Part shown: piece by piece, positions 16,070 to 23,158 of the stretch
Layout of the letters: every line of letters begins with the position of its first letter
Position numbering within the stretch: position 1 is the stretch's first letter
Source: DSNY01 sp016861185
GTDB lineage: Bacteria; Pseudomonadota; Gammaproteobacteria; Burkholderiales; Burkholderiaceae_F
Direction: 5' to 3'
NCBI GenBank assembly: GCA_030263275.1
Contig: SZOR01000032.1
Location: 1 to 64,000, forward strand
Length of the DNA stretch: 64,000 nucleotides
Program-made: the position numbers and the translations under genes
The notes under the pieces: model-generated
Told to the model about the DNA's origin: nothing
Database searches by the model: none
Seen by the model: the letters and a program-made list of their open reading frames with translations, nothing else

Positions 16070-17161
16070 TCAGGCCCAGCGAGCGAGGATGCGCACGTCT
16101 TCGCCGACCGGCACCACTTCCCGGAAGCTCAGCCGCCGCGCGTGCGCGAGGTCGGACAACGCGGGCAGATGGATCATGCCCTGCGCCTCGCCGATCAGCA
16201 GCGGCGCCAGATACACGAGCAGCTCGTCGACCACGCCCTCGCGCACCAGCGACCCGTTGAGCTTGAAGCCCGCCTCGACGTGCAGCTCGTTGACGCCGCG
16301 CCGCGCCAGTTCCTTCATCAACGTGGCCAGCTCGACCTTGCCATGTTCGTTCGGCAGCTCGATCACTTCCGCGTTGCGTTCGCGCAGCCGCGCGACCTTG
16401 CCGTCGTCGGCGAACGCGCACGCGACCAGCACCGGTTCGCCGTCGAAGATGCGTGCACCGGGATCGACCTCGAGCCGGCTGTCGACGAGCACCCTCAGCG
16501 GCTGCCGGCGCGTCTGCACCAGGCGCACGTTCAGTTGCGGGTCGTCGGCCTGCACGGTGCCGATGCCCGTGAGCACCGCGCAGGCACGCGCGCGCCACGC
16601 GTGGCCGTCGGCGCGCGCCGCCTCGGACGTGATCCAGCGCGATACGCCGTTGTCGAGCGCCGTCTTGCCGTCGAGGCTGGCGGCAATCTTCACGCGTACC
16701 CAGGGACGGCCGCGGTTCATCCGCGAGAAGAAGCCGATGTTCGTTTCGATCGCCTCGTTGCGCAGCAGACCGCAGCGCACGTCGATGCCGTTGGCGCGCA
16801 GCATCTCGAGCCCGCGCCCGGCGACTTGCGGGTTCGGGTCCTCGACGGCGGCGATGACGCGCGCGATGCGCGCCTCGATCAGCGCGGTCGCGCAGGGCGG
16901 CGTGCGGCCGAAATGCGAGCAGGGCTCGAGCGTGATGTAGGCGGTCGCGCCGTGCAGGTCATGGCCGTTGCGGCGCGCGTCGAGCAGTGCTTCGACCTCG
17001 GCGTGGTTCGATCCCGGCGGCTGCGTCCATCCTTCGCCGAGCACGCGGCCGTCGCGCGCGATCACGCAGCCGACACGCGGATTCGGCGTGGCGTGATAGA
17101 GCGCGCGCTGCGCGAGCGCCAGCGCGCGGCTCATCAACTGGTGATCGACCTCCGTGTACAT
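16070..17161 (-). CDS. ribD: Bifunctional diaminohydroxyphosphoribosylaminopyrimidine deaminase / 5-amino-6-(5-phosphoribosylamino)uracil reductase
   Basis: 363 aa. The deaminase domain (1-145) has the zinc motif HAEVEA and PCSHFGRTPPC. The NADPH reductase domain (about 150-360) shows KIAASLDGKTAL, SRWITSEAARAD and TGIGTVQADDPQLNVR. First gene of the broken riboflavin operon. The ATG at 17161 is used; M10 (MSRALALAQ) is an alternative start closer to the conserved domain. No FMN riboswitch is visible upstream. Confidence 0.94.
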   Translation of the reverse strand: MYTEVDHQLMSRALALAQRALYHATPNPRVGCVIARDGRVLGEGWTQPPGSNHAEVEALLDARRNGHDLHGATAYITLEPCSHFGRTPPCATALIEARIARVIAAVEDPNPQVAGRGLEMLRANGIDVRCGLLRNEAIETNIGFFSRMNRGRPWVRVKIAASLDGKTALDNGVSRWITSEAARADGHAWRARACAVLTGIGTVQADDPQLNVRLVQTRRQPLRVLVDSRLEVDPGARIFDGEPVLVACAFADDGKVARLRERNAEVIELPNEHGKVELATLMKELARRGVNELHVEAGFKLNGSLVREGVVDELLVYLAPLLIGEAQGMIHLPALSDLAHARRLSFREVVPVGEDVRILARWA

Positions 17162-17497
17162 GCGCGGATTCTACGGGCCGAGGCAAGCAGGCCGGGGCAG
17201 AGGCGCGGCCTTCGGGATGACGCTCGTGGACTCCCGCGGGAATGGACCGTCCCCCCTTTCGCAAACTGGGACCGGAGGGGGAGATCCGATTCATTCGCAC
17301 CGAAGGTGCGTCTGTGCTCGTCCCCCTTTCGTAAAGGGGGACAGGAGGGGGGAATCCGATTCACACGCACCGAAGGTGCGTCTGTGCTCGTCCCCCTTTC
17401 GTAAAGGGGGACAGGAGGGGGATTTTGAGTTGCGGCAACTCGCGGGCGTGCTTCTGAGAATCCCCCTACCCCCCTTTTCCAAAGGGAGGTGCGCGAC
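17162..17497. other. 336-bp gap upstream of ribD, filled by repeats
   Basis: No gene is seen. 17162-17247 is unremarkable GC-rich DNA that must hold the ribD promoter. 17248-17495 is family 2 repeat material: a 70-bp tandem duplication and further C-rich palindromes reaching to the hsp20 stop. No RFN-type (FMN riboswitch) core was found on the ribD strand. Confidence 0.6.
17285..17424. repeat. 70-bp tandem repeat (two full copies plus a partial)
   Basis: TCCGATTCA occurs at 17285 and again at 17355, with 70-bp period. Each unit carries a GAA-loop hairpin CGCACC-GAA-GGTGCG, then TCTGTGCTCG, then the palindrome CCCCCTTTCGTAAAGGGGG and ACAGGAGGGGG. A partial, diverged unit (TCCCCCTTTCGCAAACTGGG) precedes at 17249. 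The copies differ at only a few bases, so the duplication is recent. It is non-coding and not CRISPR-like (no variable spacers). Confidence 0.8.
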
Positions 17498-17941
17498 TCA
17501 GCGGATCTGCAGCCGCTTGCTTGCGGCCGTCGCGCGTTTGGGCAGCGCGAGCTTCAGCACGCCGTCGTCGAACTTCGCTTCCGCGCCCTCTTCGGTCACT
17601 TCGGCCGGCAGCTCGAAGCTGCGCGCGTAGCTCGCGGCGAAGCGCTCGGTGTGCAGCACGCGTTCCCCGTCTTTGCGCTGCTTCTCGCTCTTCGTTTCGG
17701 CGTTGATCGAAACACGCGGCCCTTCGATCGTCACTTGGATGTCTTCCTTCTTCACGCCGGGCAGGTCGACCAGCACCTCGAAACGATCGCCCCGGTCGAT
17801 CACGTCCATCCGCGCGCGCGCCACGCTCGGCAGTTCGGCCGTGCGCACCGGCGGGGCCGCGCGGGTGAAGAAGTCGGTGAAGCGTTCGTCGAAAAGCGCG
17901 TCGAACAGCGAGAAGGGCTCGCGGCGTACCAGATTGACCAT
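17498..17941 (-). CDS. Hsp20/alpha-crystallin small heat-shock protein (A)
   Basis: 147-aa ATP-independent chaperone that holds unfolding proteins. The alpha-crystallin domain spans about 42-136, with VDLPGVKKEDIQVTIEG, the SYARSFELPAEV beta-strand and the terminal FDDGVLKLALPKR. The C-terminal KRLQIR is a weak IXI-type tail. It is the most distal of three adjacent hsp20 genes and has its own sigma32-like promoter (17988-18016), so it is probably a separate transcript. Confidence 0.93.
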   Translation of the reverse strand: MVNLVRREPFSLFDALFDERFTDFFTRAAPPVRTAELPSVARARMDVIDRGDRFEVLVDLPGVKKEDIQVTIEGPRVSINAETKSEKQRKDGERVLHTERFAASYARSFELPAEVTEEGAEAKFDDGVLKLALPKRATAASKRLQIR

Positions 17942-17987
17942 GGTTCGTTCCCTTATGTCGGGCGGCCGCCGATGCGGCCATGTACCC

Positions 17988-18016
17988 AAGCTGGGACGCG
18001 ACGCGCCTGTTTCAAG
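17988..18016 (-). promoter_or_regulatory. Sigma32-like heat-shock promoter of hsp20 A
   Basis: On the minus strand a perfect CTTGAAA -35 (18010-18016) is followed by 13-14 bp and TCCCAGCTT (17988-17996), close to the CCCCATNT -10 of sigma32. It lies 47-75 bp before the start codon. The same spacing and xCCCAGxT -10 recur before hsp20 B, which supports the call. Confidence 0.6.
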
Positions 18017-18049
18017 TCCCGCGCGGCGCCGTGGAGGTCGCCGGCGACG

Positions 18050-18076
18050 AAAAAGGGCCGCTCGCGCGGGCGGCCC
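18050..18076 (-). terminator. Intrinsic terminator after hsp20 B
   Basis: Stem GGGCCGC (18055-18061) with GCGGCCC (18070-18076), followed on the minus strand by five Ts (AAAAA at 18050-18054). It lies about 60 bp past the hsp20 B stop and just upstream of the hsp20 A promoter, separating the two transcripts. Confidence 0.75.
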
Positions 18077-18136
18077 CGATGACTGCCATCGCAGTCTCAA
18101 GCCGCCGGCCGCAAGGGCCGGCGGATCGATCGTCGT

Positions 18137-18592
18137 TCACTGAACGGTCAGCCGTTTGGCCTGCACGGCCGCCTTCTTCGGCAGCGTCAGCGTCAGCACG
18201 CCGTTCTCGTAGTGCGCTTCGGCGCCGGCGTCGGTGACTTCGGCGGGCAGCTCGAAGCTGCGCGCGAAGCGGGCCGCCGAACGCTCGGCGTAGATGACCT
18301 CGCCGCCGTCCTTCTTCACTTTCTCGTTCTTCGTCTCGGCGTTGATCAGCACGCGCGAGCCGTCGATCGAGACGTTGATGTCCTCCTTCTTCACGCCGGG
18401 CAGATCGACGGTGATCTCGTAACTCGAGCCGCTGTCGATCACGTCCATCCGGGCGCGTTCGATCATCGAGTAGCCGCCGTCGAGCAGCGAGCTCGGCAGC
18501 CACGCCGGACGGCTGAAGAAGTCACGGAAAAACTCGTCGAACACCGGCGAAAAGGGGTCCCGACGAACAAAGGGAGTCAGAGCAGTCGTCAT
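18137..18592 (-). CDS. Hsp20/alpha-crystallin small heat-shock protein (B)
   Basis: 151-aa chaperone. N-terminal MTTALTPFVRRDPFSPVFDE; alpha-crystallin domain about 45-140 with VDLPGVKKEDINVSIDGSRV, RFARSFELPAEVTDA and YENGVLTLTLPKK. The ATG at 18592 is chosen because AGGAGGT sits 10 bp upstream; the GTG four codons earlier lies inside that Shine-Dalgarno. It is closest to hsp20 C (the two share PFVRRD at the N-terminus and a near-identical core), so it is a recent duplicate. Confidence 0.93.
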   Translation of the reverse strand: MTTALTPFVRRDPFSPVFDEFFRDFFSRPAWLPSSLLDGGYSMIERARMDVIDSGSSYEITVDLPGVKKEDINVSIDGSRVLINAETKNEKVKKDGGEVIYAERSAARFARSFELPAEVTDAGAEAHYENGVLTLTLPKKAAVQAKRLTVQ

Positions 18593-18677
18593 CCAGTCAA
18601 TCACCTCCTAGATCGGTCCCGGCCGCGATCCTGATCGGGCGGAGATCCAGTCGACCGGGATCCACTCTCGGCGCCGG

Positions 18678-18706
18678 ATCTGGGGTCGGGGCGCGTTGCT
18701 TTCAAG
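18678..18706 (-). promoter_or_regulatory. Sigma32-like heat-shock promoter of hsp20 B
   Basis: Minus strand CTTGAAA (18700-18706), 14-bp spacer, CCCCAGAT (18678-18685). This matches the sigma32 consensus CTTGAAA / CCCCATNT at all but one position. The best of the three hsp20 promoters. It leaves a leader of roughly 80 nt. Confidence 0.72.
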
Positions 18707-18859
18707 CGGGGGGGCAGTGGAAGCGTTGCGGCGAGTCGTCGCGTCAAAAAGAACATTTGGTCCCGCAGGCCACGCGCGGGTTCCGGAGCGTACAAAGCTC
18801 CGCCGACGGCGGGGGTTTCGATGACGACGCCCGCCCGGGTGTCGCGACACCACACGCCC

Positions 18860-18891
18860 AAGAAAAGAAAAGGCCGCTTCGCAGCGGCCTT
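18860..18891 (-). terminator. Intrinsic terminator after hsp20 C
   Basis: Perfect 9-bp stem AAGGCCGCT (18870-18878) with AGCGGCCTT (18883-18891), tetraloop TCGC, then an A-rich tract on the plus strand (18860-18869) that reads as a T-rich tail on the minus strand. It lies about 55 bp after the hsp20 C stop. Confidence 0.85.
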
Positions 18892-18944
18892 CGGCGGCCC
18901 TTGCGGCCGCCGCCCTCCGGCATCCCGCCGGTAGACTCAGGAAC

Positions 18945-19397
18945 TCAGTGGATCTCGAGCCGTTTCGTCGGCGTCGGCGTGCGCTTCGGCAGCATCAGCA
19001 TCAGCACGCCGTTCTCGAAATGCGCATCCGCGCCGGCTTCGGTCACTTCCGTCGGCAGCTCGAAACTGCGCGCATAACGCGCCGCCGAACGCTCGGCATA
19101 GATGACCTTGTCGCCCTCTTTCTTCTCTTTTTCGGTCTTGGTCTCGGCGCTGATCAGCACGCGCGAGCCTTCGATCGAAACGTTGATGTCGTCCTTCTTC
19201 ACGCCCGGCAGTTCGACGGTGACTTCGTAGTTCGCGCCTTTGTCCACCACGTCCATGCGGGCGCGCTCGATGGTCTCCAACTCCCCTTCCAGCAGCGCCG
19301 GCGTCCATGCCGGCCGGCTCCAGAAGTCGCGGAACAGGTCCTCGAACATCGGCGAGAAGAGATCGCGACGTACGAACGGTGTCAGCCGAGTCGTCAT
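18945..19397 (-). CDS. Hsp20/alpha-crystallin small heat-shock protein (C)
   Basis: 150-aa chaperone and first of the three tandem hsp20 genes. N-terminal MTTRLTPFVRRDLFSPMFED; alpha-crystallin domain about 45-140 with VELPGVKKDDINVSIEGSRV, RYARSFELPTEVTEA and FENGVLMLMLPKR. AAGGAGGCT Shine-Dalgarno before the ATG at 19397. Unlike copies A and B it has an FNR-type dyad upstream in addition to a sigma32-like promoter, so it may respond to low oxygen as well as heat. Confidence 0.93.
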   Translation of the reverse strand: MTTRLTPFVRRDLFSPMFEDLFRDFWSRPAWTPALLEGELETIERARMDVVDKGANYEVTVELPGVKKDDINVSIEGSRVLISAETKTEKEKKEGDKVIYAERSAARYARSFELPTEVTEAGADAHFENGVLMLMLPKRTPTPTKRLEIH

Positions 19398-19473
19398 ACA
19401 CAGCCTCCTTGCTCTCGCTACCCGGCCCCGGCCCGCCCGGACCGGGATTTCCTTCTCCGGGCTGTTACTGCAA

Positions 19474-19505
19474 TAAATCTAGGACGGCCGCGTGGTGAAT
19501 CAAGG
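19474..19505 (-). promoter_or_regulatory. Promoter of hsp20 C (sigma32-like)
   Basis: Minus strand CTTGATT, 13-bp spacer, TCCTAGAT, continuing as TTAT. It resembles the sigma32 promoters of copies A and B but is weaker at both boxes. TAGATT (19476-19481) could instead serve as a sigma70 -10. In that case the FNR dyad at 19533-19546 would be centred near -71, a known class I position. Confidence 0.5.
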
Positions 19506-19532
19506 CGCGCGCGCTGTGGCGCGGCGCCGCGT

Positions 19533-19546
19533 TTGACCGGCGTCAA
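19533..19546. promoter_or_regulatory. FNR/ANR-type dyad TTGAC-CGGC-GTCAA upstream of hsp20 C
   Basis: Perfect inverted repeat TTGAC (19533-19537) N4 GTCAA (19542-19546), matching the TTGAY-N4-RTCAA consensus of the CRP/FNR family. It is centred 142 bp before the hsp20 C start. Similar sites precede hpf (57463-57476) and the attachment-Lon-Usp operon (62333-62346). Confidence 0.6.
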
Positions 19547-19576
19547 GCCACGCTGCAAATGAGACGCAGGTGCGAC

Positions 19577-21019
19577 TCAGGGACGGAAGAAGCGCGCGAC
19601 GACGTTCGGGTTGTTCTGCCCGCCGACGCTCTGCAGCCAGGCGACGACCGCCGCGCCGTTGGCTGCGACCGACAGCGAGGGCGATGCGACGGCGCCGGTC
19701 GTCTCCGTGTCGAGCTGGAACGCGCCCGAGATCGCGCTGTTCGATGCGGTGAAAGTCGCGTAGAAGAGATCGTCGAGCCCACCGCCGGCAGGCGCCTGCA
19801 ACCAGACGAAGATCGCGTTGCCGCTGCCGTCGACTGCAACTCGGGGCTCCCGGCTCGTACCCGTCTGGCCGCTGTTGACCTGACGTGCGACGGACCAGAT
19901 GCCGCTGCCCGCGGTGTAGCGCGCGAAGTGGATGGCGTTGCTCTGACGCCAGACGGCGAGCGCAGTCGCGCCCGGCCCGGTGACCAGGCGCGATTGGTCG
20001 ACCACACCGGTCCCGATGTCCACGGAGGCGGGTGGATTGATCCAGCCGGCCGTTGTGCCGGCTGTTGCTCTGAGATCAACGGTGCCTGCGGCCGTCTGCT
20101 CCCAAGTCACAAGGAAGTCGTTTGGCCCGAGCGCCAGCACGCGCGGGCTGCGACCTTCGCCAGTCTGAAGCGTGAATACTTGGCGCTCGATTCCAAGCGG
20201 CGAACTCGACGCCGTATCAAAGCTCACGCTCTTGATGATTCCGTTCTGGCCTTGGCGCCACACGATCATCGCTAGGCCGTTGGCGTCGACTGCAACGGCG
20301 GGTTCCGAAGCGTCTTCCGTCGCGCCGCTGATCGCAACCTGCGGTGCCCACCCGGTCGTTCCCGTCCGGGCCGAAAGCTGCACTCGACGGGTGCCGCCGG
20401 CGGTGACGTCCATTTCCGTCCAAACTGCGACGCGGGTGCCCGCGCCGTTCACCGCGTACGTCAACCCCTCGACCATGGTACCGACCGAACGCGAAGCGAT
20501 GTTCTCCGTCCCCCAAGCGACTGCTTCCCGGGCGGCGCTGCCGATCTGCATGTTGTTGTTCAACGCGAGCCGACGCTGCCAAACAGCCGTGTTGCTCGTA
20601 CCGGCACGGGCCATGAGGTCGCTGATCTGATCGCCTGCGCTGAACGATCCGGACTGTTCGATCGCCTGCGCGGCGCCGAACGTCGTTCCGCTGCTGCTGT
20701 CCGCCGCTCCGACCAGCGGCACTGTGCTCGTCCCCCCGCCGGGCAGCGGCATGCCGATCTGGCTCCAAAGCACCGATACGAGCCCGTTGCCATCGATCGT
20801 TGCAGCGGGAGCCGTCGCCGTGTTCGCACTCGTCGCCAGCGTCTGCACCGCCCCCCAATTGATCGGCCCCTGCCCCGGCGGCAGACCGATGCCGGCGTCG
20901 CCGCCGCCACCGCTGCACGCCGCGACAAAGGCGGCCGCGACGGCTGCGAGCGCGGCGTTACGTGCGCCGCTTGCGCGGCGGGCGGACTTCCTTGACCACT
21001 TCGGCGAACTCGTCGACAT
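19577..21019 (-). CDS. Putative lipoprotein with beta-propeller-like repeats
   Basis: 480 aa, not a family I can name. The N-terminus is a basic stretch (KWSRKSARRASGARN), a hydrophobic run and a lipobox ending at C35 (VAAC), then a GGGG linker: an exported, probably lipid-anchored protein. The rest repeats a roughly 55-60-residue unit. Each has a strand such as AVAVDANGLAMIVWRQ, RVAVDGSGNAIFVWLQ or SLSVAANGAAVVAWLQ, that is xVAVDxxGxAxxVWxQ followed by a variable loop. This suggests a beta-propeller-like fold. The start overlaps the nrdR 3' end by 62 bp in another frame; no later in-frame start exists before the signal peptide. Confidence 0.7.
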   Translation of the reverse strand: MSTSSPKWSRKSARRASGARNAALAAVAAAFVAACSGGGGDAGIGLPPGQGPINWGAVQTLATSANTATAPAATIDGNGLVSVLWSQIGMPLPGGGTSTVPLVGAADSSSGTTFGAAQAIEQSGSFSAGDQISDLMARAGTSNTAVWQRRLALNNNMQIGSAAREAVAWGTENIASRSVGTMVEGLTYAVNGAGTRVAVWTEMDVTAGGTRRVQLSARTGTTGWAPQVAISGATEDASEPAVAVDANGLAMIVWRQGQNGIIKSVSFDTASSSPLGIERQVFTLQTGEGRSPRVLALGPNDFLVTWEQTAAGTVDLRATAGTTAGWINPPASVDIGTGVVDQSRLVTGPGATALAVWRQSNAIHFARYTAGSGIWSVARQVNSGQTGTSREPRVAVDGSGNAIFVWLQAPAGGGLDDLFYATFTASNSAISGAFQLDTETTGAVASPSLSVAANGAAVVAWLQSVGGQNNPNVVARFFRP

Positions 21020-21425
21020 CTTCGAAACTCCGGTACACCGACGCGAATCGGATGTAGGCCACCTTGTCGAGGCGCTTCAGCTCGCGCATCACCAGCTCGC
21101 CGAGCTTCTCGCTCTTGATCTCGCGCTGCGCGGAAGACAGCAGCTTGTCCTCGATGCGGCCGATCGCGTCGTCGACCGCCTCACGCGGCACCGGGCGTTT
21201 GCGCAGGGCAAGCAGCATCGATGCGCGCAACTTCTCGCGATCGTAATCCGCCCGACTGCCGCCGCGCTTGACGATGGTGGGCAGCGCCAGTTCGACTCGC
21301 TCGTAAGTGGTAAACCGTTTGTCGCACGACAGGCAGCGCCGCCGGCGGCGGATCGTCGCCCCTTCATCGGAGGCGCGCGAATCGATCACCTGCGTGTCGA
21401 GGTGGCCGCAGAAGGGGCACTTCAT
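20958..21425 (-). CDS. nrdR: Transcriptional repressor NrdR
   Basis: 155-aa nucleotide-sensing repressor of ribonucleotide reductase genes. The zinc ribbon is at the N-terminus (MKCPFCGHLDTQVIDSR, then RRRRCLSCDKRFTTYER). The ATP-cone domain (about 49-139) contains VKRGGSRADYDREKL. The C-terminus is a short basic tail. It lies 120 bp downstream of glyA, the usual betaproteobacterial neighbour. Its last 62 bp also encode the signal region of the lipoprotein in another frame. Confidence 0.96.
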   Translation of the reverse strand: MKCPFCGHLDTQVIDSRASDEGATIRRRRRCLSCDKRFTTYERVELALPTIVKRGGSRADYDREKLRASMLLALRKRPVPREAVDDAIGRIEDKLLSSAQREIKSEKLGELVMRELKRLDKVAYIRFASVYRSFEDVDEFAEVVKEVRPPRKRRT

Positions 21426-21442
21426 CTCGGATCGCGCTGCTC

Positions 21443-21545
21443 GGATTGCGGATTGCGTTGGGTCCCGGCAGTGCGGGGGGCCGCGTGCATGGCAAACAGC
21501 GGTGTGCTGCGTTCAGCGCGATCCGCGATCCGCGATCCGCAATCC
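21443..21545. repeat. Inverted repeat in the glyA-nrdR gap
   Basis: GGATTGCGGAT at 21443-21453 pairs perfectly with ATCCGCAATCC at 21535-21545, directly beside the glyA stop. Three tandem copies of GATCCGC (CGATCCGCGATCCGCGATCCG) precede the right arm. It nearly fills the 120-bp gap. It could be an extragenic palindrome family; no T-run supports a terminator. Confidence 0.55.
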
Positions 21546-22805
21546 TCACCCATAGACCGGGAACCTGCGCGTGAGCCGGCCCACTTCCTCGCGCACGCGC
21601 GCGACGGTGGCGGGGTCGCGCGGGTTGTCGAGGATGTCGGCGATCAGGTTGGCGGTCTGCTCGGCCTCCGCTTCCTTGAAGCCGCGCGTGGTCATCGCCG
21701 GCGAACCGAGGCGCACGCCGCTCGTGACCATCGGCTTTTCCGGATCCTTCGGGATCGCATTCTTGTTGACGGTGATGTGCGCCTGGCCGAGCACCGCTTC
21801 GGCATCCTTGCCGGTGATGCCCTTGGCGCGCAGGTCGACCAGCATCAGGTGACTCTCGGTGCGACCGCTGACGATGCGCAGCCCGCGCTTGACCAGCGTC
21901 TCGGCCATCACGCGCGCGTTGGTCGCGACCTGCTGCTGGTAGGCGCGGAACTCGGGCGCGAGCGCTTCCTTGAACGCGACCGCCTTGGCGGCGATCACGT
22001 GCATCAGCGGACCGCCCTGCAGGCCGGGGAACACCGCGCTGTTGATTTGCTTCTCCAGGCGCGGCTTCATCAGGATCAGCCCGCCGCGCGGACCGCGCAG
22101 CGTCTTGTGCGTGGTCGAGGTGATCACGTCGGCGTACGGCACCGGGCTCGGATACAGCCCCGCGGCGATCAGCCCGGCGTAATGCGCCATGTCGACCATG
22201 AAGTACGCGTCGATGTCGCGCGCGACCTTGGCGAAGCGCGCCCAGTCGATGCGCAGCGAATACGCCGAGGCGCCGGCGATGATCAGCTTCGGACGCTTCT
22301 GGTGCGCGAGCTGCTCCATCGCGTCGTAGTCGATCTCCTCGCGCTCGTTCAGGCCGTAGCTGACGACCTTGAACCACTTGCCGCTCATGTTCAGCGCCAT
22401 GCCGTGCGTCAGATGCCCGCCTTCGGCCAGGCTCATGCCCATGATCGTGTCGCCGGGCGTGAGCAGCGCGAGGAACACCGCTTCGTTGGCCTGCGCGCCC
22501 GAGTGCGGCTGCACGTTGGCGGCGATCTCGATCGTCGGCAGGCCGAAGATCTGCTTCAGACGCTCGAGCGCGAGCGACTCGGCGACGTCGACGTGCTCGC
22601 AGCCGCCGTAGTAGCGCTTGCCCGGATAGCCCTCGGCGTACTTGTTGGTGAGCTGCGTGCCCTGCGCGGCCATCACCGCGGGGCTCGCGTAGTTCTCGGA
22701 CGCGATCAGTTCGATGTGTTCTTCCTGGCGCGTGTTCTCGGCGGTGATCGCCGCCCACAGTTCGGGGTCGACGTTGGCGATGGTGTGCGTGCTGCGGCTG
22801 AACAT
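21546..22805 (-). CDS. glyA: Serine hydroxymethyltransferase
   Basis: PLP enzyme interconverting serine and glycine with tetrahydrofolate. 419 aa, normal length. Motifs: ELIASENYASPAV, GYPGKRYYGGCEHVD, GALAN-equivalent HSGAQANEAVF, and the PLP lysine in VITSTTHKTLRGPRGG. GAGG Shine-Dalgarno before the ATG at 22805. It heads the glyA-nrdR unit. Confidence 0.97.
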   Translation of the reverse strand: MFSRSTHTIANVDPELWAAITAENTRQEEHIELIASENYASPAVMAAQGTQLTNKYAEGYPGKRYYGGCEHVDVAESLALERLKQIFGLPTIEIAANVQPHSGAQANEAVFLALLTPGDTIMGMSLAEGGHLTHGMALNMSGKWFKVVSYGLNEREEIDYDAMEQLAHQKRPKLIIAGASAYSLRIDWARFAKVARDIDAYFMVDMAHYAGLIAAGLYPSPVPYADVITSTTHKTLRGPRGGLILMKPRLEKQINSAVFPGLQGGPLMHVIAAKAVAFKEALAPEFRAYQQQVATNARVMAETLVKRGLRIVSGRTESHLMLVDLRAKGITGKDAEAVLGQAHITVNKNAIPKDPEKPMVTSGVRLGSPAMTTRGFKEAEAEQTANLIADILDNPRDPATVARVREEVGRLTRRFPVYG

Positions 22806-23158
22806 GGATTCCTCGTGGGGCGCGGTTGCAAGTGGGACGGATCACTTGCCATCGGGCCCAGGCGAGCGGCTACGGAGGTCCTGCGCTTCCCGAGTGTTTG
22901 CACTCTTCGATTCGCCAGTCACGCAGGTCGGGATGGCGGGGAAATTATGCCAGTCGGGTCGGATTTGCCCTTCTCCGTGGTCTCGGTGTTTCGGTGGTGA
23001 ATCCTGCGGCCGCGAAAAGGGGGCGGATCGAACCACGGAAACACCGAGACCACTGAGAACAGACGACGAGGCGTTCTCCGTGGCCTCCGCGTTGAGGGGC
23101 GTGCCATCCCGTTCGCGGGGGTGCCGCGGCAAGCATTCGTCAACGGACCCTGGAGCGG
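22806..23158. other. 353-bp gap upstream of glyA, containing a family 1 element
   Basis: No gene seen. 22806-22970 is the glyA leader and promoter region on the minus strand, GC-rich with no clear box. 22971-23096 is a diverged palindromic element. The remaining 62 bp lie beyond the 3' end of the MgtC-like gene. Confidence 0.6.
22971..23096. mobile_element. Palindromic MITE-like element, copy 3 (diverged, family 1)
   Basis: Contains TCCGTGGTCTCGGTGTTTCG and, further on, its near complement ACCACGGAAACACCGAGACC, plus TTCTCCGTGGCCTCCGCG at the right. Layout is as copies 1 and 2: hairpin, spacer with CCTGCGG, hairpin. The terminal TTCACCAC/GTGGTGAA is eroded. Non-coding. Confidence 0.65.

Larger units (their letters stand above)
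18593..18944. other. 352-bp gap between hsp20 B and C
   Basis: No gene seen. It holds the hsp20 C terminator at 18860-18891 and the sigma32-like promoter of hsp20 B at 18678-18706. The rest is GC-rich leader sequence of hsp20 B. Confidence 0.6.

Noticed and set aside
12900..17300. FMN (RFN) riboswitch before ribBA or ribD
   Set aside because: I searched both upstream regions for the conserved AGGCGGGAT/CCCACCGGCGGTA-type core and saw none. The gaps hold palindromic repeats instead.
17248..17495. CRISPR array
   Set aside because: Only two full units of 70 bp with no variable spacers and no cas gene. It is a simple tandem duplication.
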